Shown here piece after piece: positions 27,763 through 37,300 of a DNA stretch of 64,000 bases. Source of the stretch: Geobacter sp. (GTDB lineage: Bacteria; Desulfobacterota; Desulfuromonadia; Geobacterales; DSM-12255); NCBI GenBank assembly GCA_009684525.1, contig WKKR01000001.1:744001-808000 (forward strand), written 5' to 3'. The notes beneath the pieces are model-generated. The model had not been told where the DNA came from and did no database searches. It worked only from the letters and a program-made list of their open reading frames with translations. The translations under genes and the position numbers were made by a program. Each line of letters begins with the position of its first letter. Within the stretch, counting starts at the first letter, position 1.

Positions 27763-27788
27763 AAGGCCATCCACAAAAGGATGGCCTT
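27763..27788. terminator. Hairpin at the element border
   Basis: A 10-bp perfect stem AAGGCCATCC/GGATGGCCTT with a 6-nt loop, about 30 nt left of the tRNA fragment. It would stop transcripts from the former tRNA-Arg gene on the minus strand, where a TTTCG tail follows. Confidence 0.55.
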
Positions 27789-27815
27789 CCAACAGTAAAC
27801 GGATTCAATAAAATT

Positions 27816-27860
27816 TGGCGCGCCCGGAGAGATTCGAACTCCCGACACCCTGGTTCGAAG
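27816..27860 (-). mobile_element. attL: 3' fragment of tRNA-Arg(TCG)
   Basis: On the minus strand the 45 bases read as anticodon loop CTTCGAA, the 3' half of the anticodon stem CCAGG, a variable loop, a perfect T arm (GGGAG-TTCGAAT-CTCTC), the 3' acceptor strand CGGGCGC, discriminator G and CCA. The anticodon is TCG and the acceptor matches bacterial tRNA-Arg. The 5' half is missing: bases beyond the loop do not pair with CCAGG. This is the copy left when an element enters at an anticodon loop; the full tRNA should be rebuilt at the other end. Confidence 0.85.
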
Positions 27861-27929
27861 TAATAGTATATTGCATATTCTGCTTGTTTAAAAGTAGTTC
27901 CTCATGTTTCAAACTCTCTCCATAACATG

Positions 27930-27958
27930 TTGACAATACACCGATAATTTACTATCAT
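27930..27958 (+). promoter_or_regulatory. Sigma70-type promoter of the integrase
   Basis: TTGACA (27930-27935), a 17-bp spacer, TATCAT (27953-27958). It lies between the att fragment and the integrase. Two tandem copies of AAACGGCAAC (about 28010-28033) in the leader could be recombinase arm sites. Confidence 0.7.
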
Positions 27959-28048
27959 CTTATCAGAGTGTCTTTGAGTGTTTCTCAAAATTTCCCCTCT
28001 TGCCAACCAATAAACGGCAACAAAACGGCAACAAAAAAGGAGACCAGC

Positions 28049-29359
28049 GTGTCGGACATTCTTACCGACCTCTTCATCCGCAATCTCAAGCCAGCGGAGA
28101 AAGAATATACCCGGCGGGAAAAAGGTGGCTTCGGCATTCGTGTCCATCCCAGCGGGAAAAAGACCTTTTTCTACCTCTACCGGGTTGACGGGCGACGCCG
28201 GTTCCTGAACCTGGGGGATTATCCGGCTACCAAGTTGAAGGATGCCCGCCACGATTACGAAGAGGCTCGGATAAAAGTAAAGTTACTGAAGCATGGTCGT
28301 GATGAGGGCAGCGACCCTGTAGAACATCGGAAGTCTAAGAAGGATGATCGGGAAGAGCGGCGCAAGGCCCACACCATGACAGAACTTGTGACCGAGTATA
28401 TTGAGCGCCATGCTAAACGATTTAAGCGATCTTGGCAAGAGGATGAACGCATCCTGAACCGCGAGGTTGTGCCCGCCTGGGGGACCCGGAAGGCTGCCGA
28501 CATCAACAAGCGTGATGTGATCCACCTCCTCGATGGGATCGTTGATCGGGGTTCCCCGGCCATGGCGAACAATTCCTTCCAGATCATTCGCAAAATGTTC
28601 AATTATGCCGTAGAAAAGGACATTCTCCCTTACACGCCATGCGCCGGCATCAAGCTACCTTCCCCCAAGATCGCCCGGGATCGGGTGCTGAACGCCGCCG
28701 AGATCAAGACCCTGTGGAACAGTCTGGACAATGCCGCCATATCGGACGAAATCAAGCGGGCCTTGAAGCTGATACTAGTAACGGCGCAGCGTCCCGGAGA
28801 AGTTATCGGCATGCATGCCAGCGAGATTGACGGCAATTGGTGGACTATTCCCGTCGAAAGATCGAAAAACAAGAAAACACAACGGGTCTTTTTGACCACT
28901 ATGGCGAAAGAGTTGATCGGCTCTACAGATAAGAAAGATTTTATGTTCCCCTGCCCCCACAAGATGAAGAAAAAGGCTATTGACCCGCACGCCCTGGCAA
29001 TTGCCGTTCATCGTAATCTGGAATGGCCGATTACCGACAAGGAAGGCAAGCCGCTCTATGGCAAAGACGGTAAACCAGCCACGGAAAACAAGTTAGGGAT
29101 TGGCCAGTTTACTCCCCACGATTTAAGGCGAACGGCTGCGACCTTCATGGCAGAAATGGGAGAGATGGATGAAGTCATTGACGCCATCCTGAACCACTCC
29201 AAGCAGGGGGTAATCAGGGTTTACAATCAGTACCGATACGACAAGGAGAAGCAGGCGGCACTTGAATCTTGGGAAAAAAAGATGCAGAGCATCATTACCG
29301 GAATAATGGGTAACGTCGTATCAACCAGCAATCGTAAAAAGCAATCTAAATCCAGATAG
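28049..29359 (+). CDS. Tyrosine recombinase/integrase of a tRNA-targeting island
   Basis: A 436-residue integrase of the P4/DUF4102 type. N-terminal arm-binding domain (about 1-90: REKGGFGIRVHPSGKKTFFY and LNLGDYPATKLKDAR), a SAM-like core-binding domain (about 100-190), and a catalytic domain (about 195-420) with the first Arg in TAQRPGEV, His and Arg in HDLRRTAA, an NHSK box and the nucleophile Tyr in VYNQY. The GTG start at 28049 has AAAGGAG upstream; the longer frame to 27968 would overlap the promoter leader. It faces away from the att fragment 190 nt to its left, the usual layout. Confidence 0.93.
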   Translation: MSDILTDLFIRNLKPAEKEYTRREKGGFGIRVHPSGKKTFFYLYRVDGRRRFLNLGDYPATKLKDARHDYEEARIKVKLLKHGRDEGSDPVEHRKSKKDDREERRKAHTMTELVTEYIERHAKRFKRSWQEDERILNREVVPAWGTRKAADINKRDVIHLLDGIVDRGSPAMANNSFQIIRKMFNYAVEKDILPYTPCAGIKLPSPKIARDRVLNAAEIKTLWNSLDNAAISDEIKRALKLILVTAQRPGEVIGMHASEIDGNWWTIPVERSKNKKTQRVFLTTMAKELIGSTDKKDFMFPCPHKMKKKAIDPHALAIAVHRNLEWPITDKEGKPLYGKDGKPATENKLGIGQFTPHDLRRTAATFMAEMGEMDEVIDAILNHSKQGVIRVYNQYRYDKEKQAALESWEKKMQSIITGIMGNVVSTSNRKKQSKSR

Positions 29360-29466
29360 ATAGCGAATGGCTCCCGATACCGACCAGGGGCCTTTTACTT
29401 TTTGTAGAACCTCTCGTGGAACCAGCTTGAAGGTTCCATGACACGCCCGACAAGATTCCTCTTGTA

Positions 29467-29610
29467 TCATCGCTTCAGGTCAACGTAAACTCCTTTCTTT
29501 AACTTCTGTGACCCATAAATGACAAGTGATAGGCTCAAAAGCATGTAAATCAGGGCAGCAATTCCCCAAGATTTAAGTAGCTCGCTCTTCCAGAGAGCAA
29601 TAACAATCAC
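29467..29610 (-). CDS. Possible very small membrane protein
   Basis: An open frame of 47 codons from a GTG: VIVIALWKSELLKSWGIAAL followed by a hydrophobic segment and a basic tail ending YVDLKR. It could make two short transmembrane helices. No good ribosome site is visible and the start codon is GTG, so it may be a remnant rather than a gene. The stretch 29360-29466 holds only a 7-bp hairpin (29417-29438), and nothing else is seen here. Confidence 0.3.
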   Translation of the reverse strand: MIVIALWKSELLKSWGIAALIYMLLSLSLVIYGSQKLKKGVYVDLKR

Positions 29611-29678
29611 TGCCAGAACAAATGCCCGTTTAATAATTTAGAAAATTTTGGAGCAAATTCACACTAAAAACCCTTAAA

Positions 29679-30656
29679 CTAGCGCCATTCAAATCTGGCC
29701 CCTTTTTCCTGTTTACTATCCTCATATGTGGATATTTCTGACAACAAGCAACTGATAGGCATGCAATCGCCATATATTTTGGTGAGTAAATGACTAATGC
29801 TGGGGTGCAATAGGTTGGCGAGAAATTCACCTGCCAAAGAGTACGTGCCAGCCAGTGGCATTTCGCACCTGCAAGAAAAGTCGTTGTTGGGGATATAAAG
29901 CATGCCGTCTTTACAATAAAGCGGCAGATTGAATCCTTGTCTCTTCCAATGGTCTCGCACTTTATTCCACTCATCCTTTACGCGCTCTGGGTCGAAATTC
30001 GGACCCAAGCATTTTTCAACCCTGGTTTCAACAGGTGTAGGTGGCATGAATACGATAGTTTTCGAAGTCAGTTCATTTATTGAGAGATGCAACATCTCTT
30101 CGGCTACGCCAGTTGAATCGGATGGGATCAGTATGATTGCGCGGGAAGCAAGAGCAGCCCTCCTGAAGGCGAAGACCCAGCTATCATCTTTAGCTTGGAA
30201 GTATACAGCACGTGTAAGTTCTTCAAGATCAGGTTTAGCCATGGGCCTGCCGATGACCAATAGAGGGAAACCGCATTGTTTTGCTACATCTGCAATATCG
30301 CTGATAAATGACGCTCGTCGATATTTCCCACCTTTTCCGGTCATAGTTGATATAGGAAACGATAACCCTTCATCCTTAAATGGTCGCAACATGATCAACG
30401 CAGGCCGAGTATCATTCTCTGCATTTGATCTCAGTGTTTTTATTTCGATTTGAGTAGCGCGCCTGGAGGACCACTTACTAACGAACAAAAGTATAAAAAC
30501 TGGCAATAATGTAAGTACAGTTAGCAAAGGTTCGTCAAAGATGTATTTAAATCTAAAAATCATCCATGCAAACCACCATAAAATTCCAAGACCACTGGAT
30601 ATTAAATAGATATTTCTTAGAACAAGAGAGTCTTGCACTGTTACTCCTGTACTCAC
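29679..30656 (-). CDS. Two-helix membrane protein with a possible Rossmann-like cytoplasmic domain
   Basis: A 325-residue protein. Two hydrophobic helices (about 15-32 and 43-60) precede a soluble domain (about 80-250). Alternating strands are suggested by ALIMLRPFKDEGLSF, FPLLVIGRPM, SRAIILIPSDSTGVAEEMLHL and SKTIVFMPP; the RPFKDE segment and the acidic end of the SDS..EE strand recall TIR-like or deoxyribosyltransferase-like folds, but I cannot prove a family. The 2TM-plus-sensor architecture is common for membrane-breaking effectors in nucleotide-signalling immunity. It is the last gene of the minus-strand array. Confidence 0.5.
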   Translation of the reverse strand: MSTGVTVQDSLVLRNIYLISSGLGILWWFAWMIFRFKYIFDEPLLTVLTLLPVFILLFVSKWSSRRATQIEIKTLRSNAENDTRPALIMLRPFKDEGLSFPISTMTGKGGKYRRASFISDIADVAKQCGFPLLVIGRPMAKPDLEELTRAVYFQAKDDSWVFAFRRAALASRAIILIPSDSTGVAEEMLHLSINELTSKTIVFMPPTPVETRVEKCLGPNFDPERVKDEWNKVRDHWKRQGFNLPLYCKDGMLYIPNNDFSCRCEMPLAGTYSLAGEFLANLLHPSISHLLTKIYGDCMPISCLLSEISTYEDSKQEKGARFEWR

Positions 30657-30701
30657 ATTTCTTAATAAAATCGTCCACTCTCATCCGATAAATCAGGCAA
30701 A

Positions 30702-30923
30702 CTAAGATCGCCTCTTAAACTTGCTCCAAGGAATTATAACTGGGCAGTTTTGCCCTTTTGCATATTTTTTTCTGTTTTCCTTTGTGGTTCTATCCACTTC
30801 CTTGAACCAACTCGCATGCTCTGTTGAAACGTTTTCTTCAATTCGTTCAGCCAGCACAGCTAGACGTTCATTCTCCGGAATTAGACGGTAGCGTCCCGCA
30901 CCGGACAGAAAAAGTAAATACAA
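30702..30923 (-). pseudogene. Short open frame, possibly a gene remnant
   Basis: A 73-codon frame that opens only with TTG and reads SGAGRYRLIPENERLA, then a charged helix. It has no recognised motif, a weak start and no ribosome site. It lies between two array genes with about 45 and 30 nt to either side. I list it as a likely remnant or very doubtful gene. Confidence 0.3.
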
Positions 30924-30951
30924 AGTATCGAGTCAAGTCTCCCTATGGTGA

Positions 30952-32286
30952 TCAGCGCTGAGATTCATACTTGAGCAACTCTTCCTCAACATGCCCAGCC
31001 CAGGCCAGGTTCTCTTCTCCTCTGCGCTGCCTGGCCTCGCGGATCAGGCGCAGGTTGCGGACCGTTGTTTCCGGCTCCCACGATTCACGTACAGCGGCCA
31101 ATGAGTGTGCAAGAGCGTCTATTGCTTCCGGCTCGTCCTTCGCCAGTATCGCAAGTTCCAGCAGGGTGGCAAAGTCCCAGTAATCCGGGGTGCAGCGCTG
31201 GACACGCTGCTTGACGGCATAGGTCACCACCGGCAAGATCTCCAATCTGCGTGAATCTGGCGGCTCTTTCAGCTCCATCAGCGTCACGGCATTGATCCCC
31301 GGATAAGCGTCACGCCAGTCTGCTTCGAACCCTTTCAGGTAGGCATCGATGGCTTTGTTCAAAAGCCCCTTGGCGAGCATGGTGCTGCCAGCCTCCTGTG
31401 CTGCCTCCCAACGATCCTTATAGACCCGGCCGAGAATGCCGTAGGTTTCGCTGGACGGCCCGCGCCGAGCGATTAGCTCCAGCAGCACCCGCTCTGCGTC
31501 TTCACCCCGACCTGCCCGGTTCAGGGCAAATCCCAACTGTTCCTGCACCATCACCGTCGCAGTCAGCACCGGCGACATCTTCGGCACTAGGGCGATCATC
31601 TCGTCCCACGCTTTCACGGCCCGGTATGACAGGAAAAGATCTATCACTACCCCGGCCTCACAATCGTCGATATTCTTGATCTCGTCTTCCAACGTCTTCA
31701 ATGCATCAAGCCCTGCTTTGCGGGCCTGGGCAAGGCGCTCCTTCATGGCCTTTGAGTATTCTACCCGGTCGCGGAAGGTGTCGGTCTTGGTGTGGTCAAT
31801 GTCAGGGTAATCTTCCAGAAGCTGATAAATCGGGCTGTCATGGGTTGGCTTGCGGGCATCAACGAGGCGTTTGGTCAGCAGCGCCTGGAATTTGGCAACA
31901 TCCGACGGCTGACCGTCCACTGAAACAGTGTACGGGATGGCCCGAAGTTGGGCCACGTCAAAGGGAAGTTGTCCGCTCCCTTCAGCGAACATAAGCACCG
32001 TTGTATGGGGCTTGGCGGCATGGCGCACACCTAGTTCGTAAAAGACATTGGCATTGGCTGCAGTCAGGTCGGCCACGGCATACTCGCAGAGGATCAGCCG
32101 CTCAAACATCGGCTTGTGGATGATACCGCCAGTCTTTTCCTCGTCCGCCCGCAGCGGCTCCATCCCAGCAGCAAGCACCGCCGGAGCGATCAGCTGTTCA
32201 TACACCGCGTCAAAGTCGATCTCCCGACCTGTGGCGTCTTTCTTTTTGCCGAAGGGCATGAGGATGAAGCAGAGGGGGGTGGGCAT
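30952..32286 (-). CDS. Deoxyribosyltransferase-like/TIR-like domain with TRAFs-binding (DUF4071) region
   Basis: A 444-residue protein. The N-terminal roughly 150 residues show CFILMPFGKKKDATG, a FDAVYEQLIAPAV helix, LRADEEKTGGIIH, and the strand-helix VADLTAANANVFYELGVRHA. This matches nucleoside 2-deoxyribosyltransferase-like or TIR-related folds found in bacterial conflict proteins. The rest (about 165-440) is helical, with an AVKAWDEMIALVPKM repeat and the pattern of the TRAFs-binding domain of MAP3K proteins (DUF4071). The pairing is a recurring, little-studied architecture. Activity (NAD, nucleotide or base cleavage) is inference. It is 48 nt downstream of the SLOG-TIR gene and probably co-transcribed. 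Confidence 0.72.
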   Translation of the reverse strand: MPTPLCFILMPFGKKKDATGREIDFDAVYEQLIAPAVLAAGMEPLRADEEKTGGIIHKPMFERLILCEYAVADLTAANANVFYELGVRHAAKPHTTVLMFAEGSGQLPFDVAQLRAIPYTVSVDGQPSDVAKFQALLTKRLVDARKPTHDSPIYQLLEDYPDIDHTKTDTFRDRVEYSKAMKERLAQARKAGLDALKTLEDEIKNIDDCEAGVVIDLFLSYRAVKAWDEMIALVPKMSPVLTATVMVQEQLGFALNRAGRGEDAERVLLELIARRGPSSETYGILGRVYKDRWEAAQEAGSTMLAKGLLNKAIDAYLKGFEADWRDAYPGINAVTLMELKEPPDSRRLEILPVVTYAVKQRVQRCTPDYWDFATLLELAILAKDEPEAIDALAHSLAAVRESWEPETTVRNLRLIREARQRRGEENLAWAGHVEEELLKYESQR

Positions 32287-32334
32287 GGGTGATCTCCTAA
32301 GAACTCAGTTAGTTCACAATCGCGTGGTTAATAG

Positions 32335-33489
32335 TCAGACGAGCTGCGGATCATTTCTCGGTATCTCCCGAAGAATCTCTTCTACTGCTTCCAGGAGCCG
32401 GCATTGCGCATCTGCTGGAGTTGGAGCGTCTTTTATCGCTTGGGACGTGCTGCCAACGGATTGAAATTGTCCCAGTTCCGGAATCTCCTGCCATGGGCAC
32501 GTCTCCAACAAAAGCCAGAACAGCCGAAATTGTGAGGGAGATTTCTTAACCTTGTTGACGAATGCAGGAATCTCCATTTTCCTTACAAAACTCGACTTGA
32601 GGAGATCGTTGCTCATCAAGAGTAGAGCGGCCTGAGAACGCTCGATTCTATCCTTGATATCTTCTTCCCATTGGCTTCCAGGCCTGATATCGGTATCTGC
32701 CCAAGTAGAAACCAGACCGCGTCTTTCCGCTGGTCGTAGAAGTGTGCGGATGCGGCTCACCCAGTCGGAGTCCTTTCTGCTGTAGCTTATGAATAATGAT
32801 GCTGCCCCGTCACTATCACTCCTTGCTACGGCATCGACGGCGTTAAGAGCGGCAGGGAGCAGTTTTGCAACGAGGTGCTCAGCTACCACTCTCGCGTCAG
32901 ATTCAGAGCGAATTGGAGTACCGAGAATCTCAAAGTCGCTCTTGCGGATACCGGGAACAGGAATCAATTCCCATAAGTCCGAAGTTTTCTTAAATGCAGA
33001 TGCAGCGTCGCCAGACGTTCCCCCCATCGGGAATCGCGGCATGCCATCATGCAGAGCCCCTAGCCAAGCATCAAAGGTACCGCCTTGTCCCCCTATCAAT
33101 ACTAGAGCATCTGCATATTTTTGCGGTTCAAGCCACTCCAGTGGACCGTATGGCGTTCTCACAACATGGCCGACTTCACGGAAGGCATTCCTGCCCGGTT
33201 GAACGACCTGAATAAGATGCTCCTTCGGATCGAGGGAAAGGCAGTTCAGTGTGTTAACGAAGGCTTCTGTAACCATGTAGTCGACACCGTGCCATCCGCC
33301 GGTTACAAGGCCATAACGATTTCGCGCCAACTCTTCGCCAACTGCCCTGGCAGCCCGTATATCCTCTTGTGGAACACCGACCTGCGATCCGGTACCTGCG
33401 ACGAGAACCCAGCGCCGGGAAGCCGCTGCGGTGCTCACATTGCTTTGTGCCAAAGCAGGTGCACCGGGTATTGTCGAAATCGATTTCAC
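32335..33489 (-). CDS. SLOG-TIR fusion protein
   Basis: A 384-residue protein. Residues about 25-190 form a SLOG-type Rossmannoid (RWVLVAGTGSQ, YGLVTGGWHGVDYMV, ALVLIGGQGGTFDAWLGAL), a family that binds nucleotide-derived ligands. The C-terminal TIR domain starts ASLFISYSRKDSDWVSRI and continues with STWADTDIRPGSQWEEDI and SQAALLLMSNDLLKSSFVRKMEI, which keeps a glutamate near the catalytic position. The GTG at 33489 is preceded by AAGGAGG, whereas the open frame to 33603 overlaps the upstream gene. In Thoeris a SLOG domain in ThsA senses the TIR-made messenger; here sensor and TIR are fused, so the protein may be a messenger-gated NADase (inference). Confidence 0.8.
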   Translation of the reverse strand: MKSISTIPGAPALAQSNVSTAAASRRWVLVAGTGSQVGVPQEDIRAARAVGEELARNRYGLVTGGWHGVDYMVTEAFVNTLNCLSLDPKEHLIQVVQPGRNAFREVGHVVRTPYGPLEWLEPQKYADALVLIGGQGGTFDAWLGALHDGMPRFPMGGTSGDAASAFKKTSDLWELIPVPGIRKSDFEILGTPIRSESDARVVAEHLVAKLLPAALNAVDAVARSDSDGAASLFISYSRKDSDWVSRIRTLLRPAERRGLVSTWADTDIRPGSQWEEDIKDRIERSQAALLLMSNDLLKSSFVRKMEIPAFVNKVKKSPSQFRLFWLLLETCPWQEIPELGQFQSVGSTSQAIKDAPTPADAQCRLLEAVEEILREIPRNDPQLV

Positions 33490-33535
33490 GTCAGACCGCC
33501 TCCTTCTTTCCCCCAAAAGGGTGGCGTGGGAATGG

Positions 33536-34369
33536 CTACTCTTCTTCCACAGGAAAATGGTTGGGCTGAGCGTAGGCGACATACTTTCCCAGAGACTCGG
33601 CATATTCTTTCTCTCGCCGGGAATAGCTTCCTACCTCGGAGTAAAGCGGGCTGCAAATACCACATACGGTTGTTGCGCTTCCAATCTGTTCGCGTAGGAA
33701 TGCCTCAAGCTTTTCGTCATTCACAAACTCACGTCCTTCCGCAATACGACGAGGAAGAGACCATCGATCCCAAAACATCGGTTCCCCACTGTGAATCTTT
33801 GACCGTACTACACGAAAGGCGGCACAGGTACCATCACAAAGACGGTAGCTGATGAAGCCAACACTGCGTCTATCAAGCACTTTCTCCCATCGATTCAAGA
33901 GGTGACCGGAGGAAAGTCTGCGCATGCGCTGGAGAGAATGACCAATCGGCTTATGTTGCCATGACGCCCAGAGAGGTTGTTTCTTTCCCGTCACCGTAAC
34001 TGTTTCCAGGGACTTGCACCGCAGGACTCGTGATGCATCTGCAAGCGGAAACCAGCGGGAATCATCACCAGCGGTATACCTGTATCCTTTACCGTCATAT
34101 CGTTTAATGACCTCAGCGACTTCTATCCGTGCATCAATGGCCGGTGGCAGGTTGCCCCAGGGTGAGAAAAGCTGTCCGACAAGCCAGATCGTATCACCAG
34201 CTTGTACTTCGGCAGCAGGGCCATCAGTTGCGCGGGTTATATGATACTGCGGCCTTTCAAAGGCAGGCATCTCCGGCTGGCCCTCTGCAAGCCAAATTCT
34301 TCCCGGAGAGGTAAAGGAATTGAAGTGGCCAATTTCTCTTCTGATGTAGTGTATAAATTGATTGGACAT
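33536..34369 (-). CDS. Uncharacterised protein next to SLOG-TIR
   Basis: A 277-residue soluble protein. Residues about 50-110 look like a beta-barrel (GDTIWLVGQLFSPWG, AIDARIEVAEVIKRY), possibly ASCH/PUA-like. The second half has an RRLSSGHLLNRWEKVL helix and a CGICSPLYSE segment. I recognise no known family. It sits 46 nt upstream of the SLOG-TIR start and 23 nt downstream of the DUF4062-STAND gene, so it is part of the array; a partnership with SLOG-TIR is suggested by spacing only. Confidence 0.5.
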   Translation of the reverse strand: MSNQFIHYIRREIGHFNSFTSPGRIWLAEGQPEMPAFERPQYHITRATDGPAAEVQAGDTIWLVGQLFSPWGNLPPAIDARIEVAEVIKRYDGKGYRYTAGDDSRWFPLADASRVLRCKSLETVTVTGKKQPLWASWQHKPIGHSLQRMRRLSSGHLLNRWEKVLDRRSVGFISYRLCDGTCAAFRVVRSKIHSGEPMFWDRWSLPRRIAEGREFVNDEKLEAFLREQIGSATTVCGICSPLYSEVGSYSRREKEYAESLGKYVAYAQPNHFPVEEE

Positions 34370-34392
34370 GAGATCCCCATTGATCTCCGGAA

Positions 34393-37300
34393 TTACTCAA
34401 GCTCCCGATTCATCCATAATATTTCCGGATACCCACTTTCACTCAAGTTAGCCACACCATGCACATTTACTCTCTTGGCAAAATTGTAGAGTGGCATGAA
34501 CCCACCAAACTCTTCCCCTCGAATAAACCACAATAGAGTCCAGCCGGAGGACTTTAATAACGCCTCGGCTGAGGTCATGCATATGAACACTCTGTCGCTT
34601 CCGCCGAGGATTCCTTCGTTATAGAAGACAATACTACCATCAGCGGTTCGATAGGTCCCGGTTGCTTTATCCAACGTCAGACTCCACTGACGAATCAGCC
34701 AAGGTGTCGGTAAGGTAATCTGCAGTTCGGCCCTGCCAAAATCGGTTGAACCGAGTGTCGCAAACGGATGGGAATACGGCACCGGCCAATAATCATCATA
34801 AGAGTTTTCACTATGCGTCGCATCAATAAACCCCGGCTCTAGGGAGTCTTCGTATTGCAGCCATTGATCGAGAGTTGCCTTGTGGACACCAGGATGATCG
34901 TTTCTGCCGATTCCGTTCAACGACTCCTGAACGTGCTGCTGGCAAAGTGCAGTTCTCAATGCGGCCAAGTCGGAAGTCTTGACAATGATCATTCGCGCAA
35001 GCATCCAGATACTGATATAGGACTCCGGTAGCGCCCACAGCCCTGGCCGCCATCCCGGTTCCCAGGTTAACTCGAAATCGGCACGGAGCCATCTCCCTTT
35101 CTGTAAAGCAGCAACACTTCCAGGAACCGAGCGTAAACATGTCGCTAAAGGTGGCATTTTATCGGGAATATTTATCCAGCTTGTAATTGATTCAGTTGAA
35201 GGCTCCGGCCATGGAGTCAAAACAGGGACTTTCAGTGGGCATTCTCTCTCTGATGATTCCTGCCCGGTAATACGGGCAACGGATTTCGGCGCTTCCACCA
35301 GCCAGCGTAAAGGATCTGGCAGATCTTCATCAAGTTGCGTTGGATTATCGTAATCGCCCTTGGAATCGCTTAAATAATGGTTCAGATGATAATGGTCCGA
35401 CAGGAACGCCTGCAAGGTACGCCAGCCAATCCACTGATATTTTTTGCCGACACGCTCCGTTCTCGCCCCATGGATGATCCGGTCTCGGGAGATTTGATAG
35501 CCGGTGTCGAATTGGTCGAAACGTTTTGCTGTCCACCCCAGCTTGAGTGCATTCCAGACGATGTAACGGGCAGCCAAGTTAATATCAAAGACATCACCTC
35601 TTGAAGCGATCCCGGCAAAATGCAATCGACCTTTACGGTATGGGCGCACAGGTTCATCCGAACGATCAAGAGGCGTTTCTTTAAATGGGAAAAGGCCAGA
35701 ATTTGCATCCAATATATATCGATAGAAATCGTTTTCAGATGCAGACCATACTAGTCTATGGTAGCCTGATGAATCATCTTTCTTTTCTAAAGTTTTCAGC
35801 CGTTTTGGCACTCTTCCCAATGGCAACCTGCTTGTGTATGGCGGCTTGATTACAGCCTCATCGATTTCAAGCCCAACCTCCACGCCGCACTCGACAATGC
35901 GCCGGGCATAGTGCCGGATGAAGAGATGACACCAGCGCGGGGCACCCTTTGGAAACTGTTGGGCGAACACAAAACCCGCTATGTCCTTTATCCATTCCAT
36001 ATCCGTGCTGACCAGCACCACACCCAAGGTTGCCAAGAGCAGCGATTCCGCCATATAGGCGTCATCGACGGATTCGAATTCGGCAAGCACCGGCTTAACT
36101 ATTTCCGGGCACGCTTGGAACAGGCGGCACACTCCTCTCGTGGCCGTGTCCTTGAGGCCGCTGTTCGTACTCGTGCAACACCATGAGAGGAGCAGGGCGA
36201 TGGTTTCCGCCGTGTCCCGGTGTATCCCCGTGAGATTTTGCGTGGCAGCCCATGACACGGTCACATGGATGATGGAATTCTCGTCTTCCCACAAGTCCGG
36301 CAGCTCCACAGTCCAAGCCGCATCACGAGCGCCAGAAGACTTGAATCGCTTCAACCAATGATGGAGTGTCGCCTTAATATGGAAGGGATGTCCTGGTATC
36401 AGGGCCAGTTGAATGAGATAGGCCAGCTCCGGAAATCTACTCTTATCCCTGGTCAAAAGTTCCCACAGTTCACGAGGGGACCCGCCGAACTCGTTCCGCC
36501 GGGAGCGCCACAGGAGGCTGTCCCTGAACGCGTTGGTGATGAGATAATCCGAAACCACTTTCCCTTCCGGCAGCAGGTCAGGCAGTTCTCTGCCGGTCAG
36601 CTTCGGCACCAGCAACATGAGGGAGCGCAGGATGCCGGCTTGATTGCGATACGGCAAGCCACTGTCACGGCTGACATAGCCATGTAACTCGCCATCTGGT
36701 GCGAATGCATTCCTGATAGCTTCAATGTCCGACCTTCCTTTTTCATCTTTACCCAACCGTACCAGGAGCCGTTCCGCCAGAAAGGTGTCTGAAAAACGCT
36801 CGTAGCCGAATAGCACCAGCTCCTCATCGGGATTGCCGCCAATGGTTTCGAACATCACTTGTTCGGAGAGAAGAAAGCTAACCAACCGTGTCGTTCCGGC
36901 AACCTCTTTTGCGATCTGTTCGGCAGCGTCACGTAACAACCGGGTGGCGCCGATGGCAAGCATTGCATCGGCAATTTTTCCGATGGTCTTATGAACAATC
37001 CGCTTTTTCAAGGGATCAAGCCCTAGTTCTGACGTAGCCTTTGCCTTGATTTCCAAGGCATCCATCCACCGGGTATGTACATCGAGCCAGGAAGGGAGCA
37101 GGGATGGCACTTCATGCCCTTCGTGCTGTTGCAGGCTCTGGCAAAGTATTTTCAAGTATAACGGGTTGGTGAATTCAGGGATAATCGGCGGGAAAACCGG
37201 GGCCTCTAGACCGTAGGCAGCAAAATATTTGGCCATGGCCTCCGCCTCCACACCTGCAAAACCGCTGTGGTTGATAAGAACCCAAGGAGCGTCAGCATTA

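Noticed and set aside
33536-34369. SYSRREKEYAESLG near the C-terminus taken as a TIR start
   Set aside because: It is at the end of the protein with no room for a TIR fold, and it lacks the second and third strands and the catalytic Glu.
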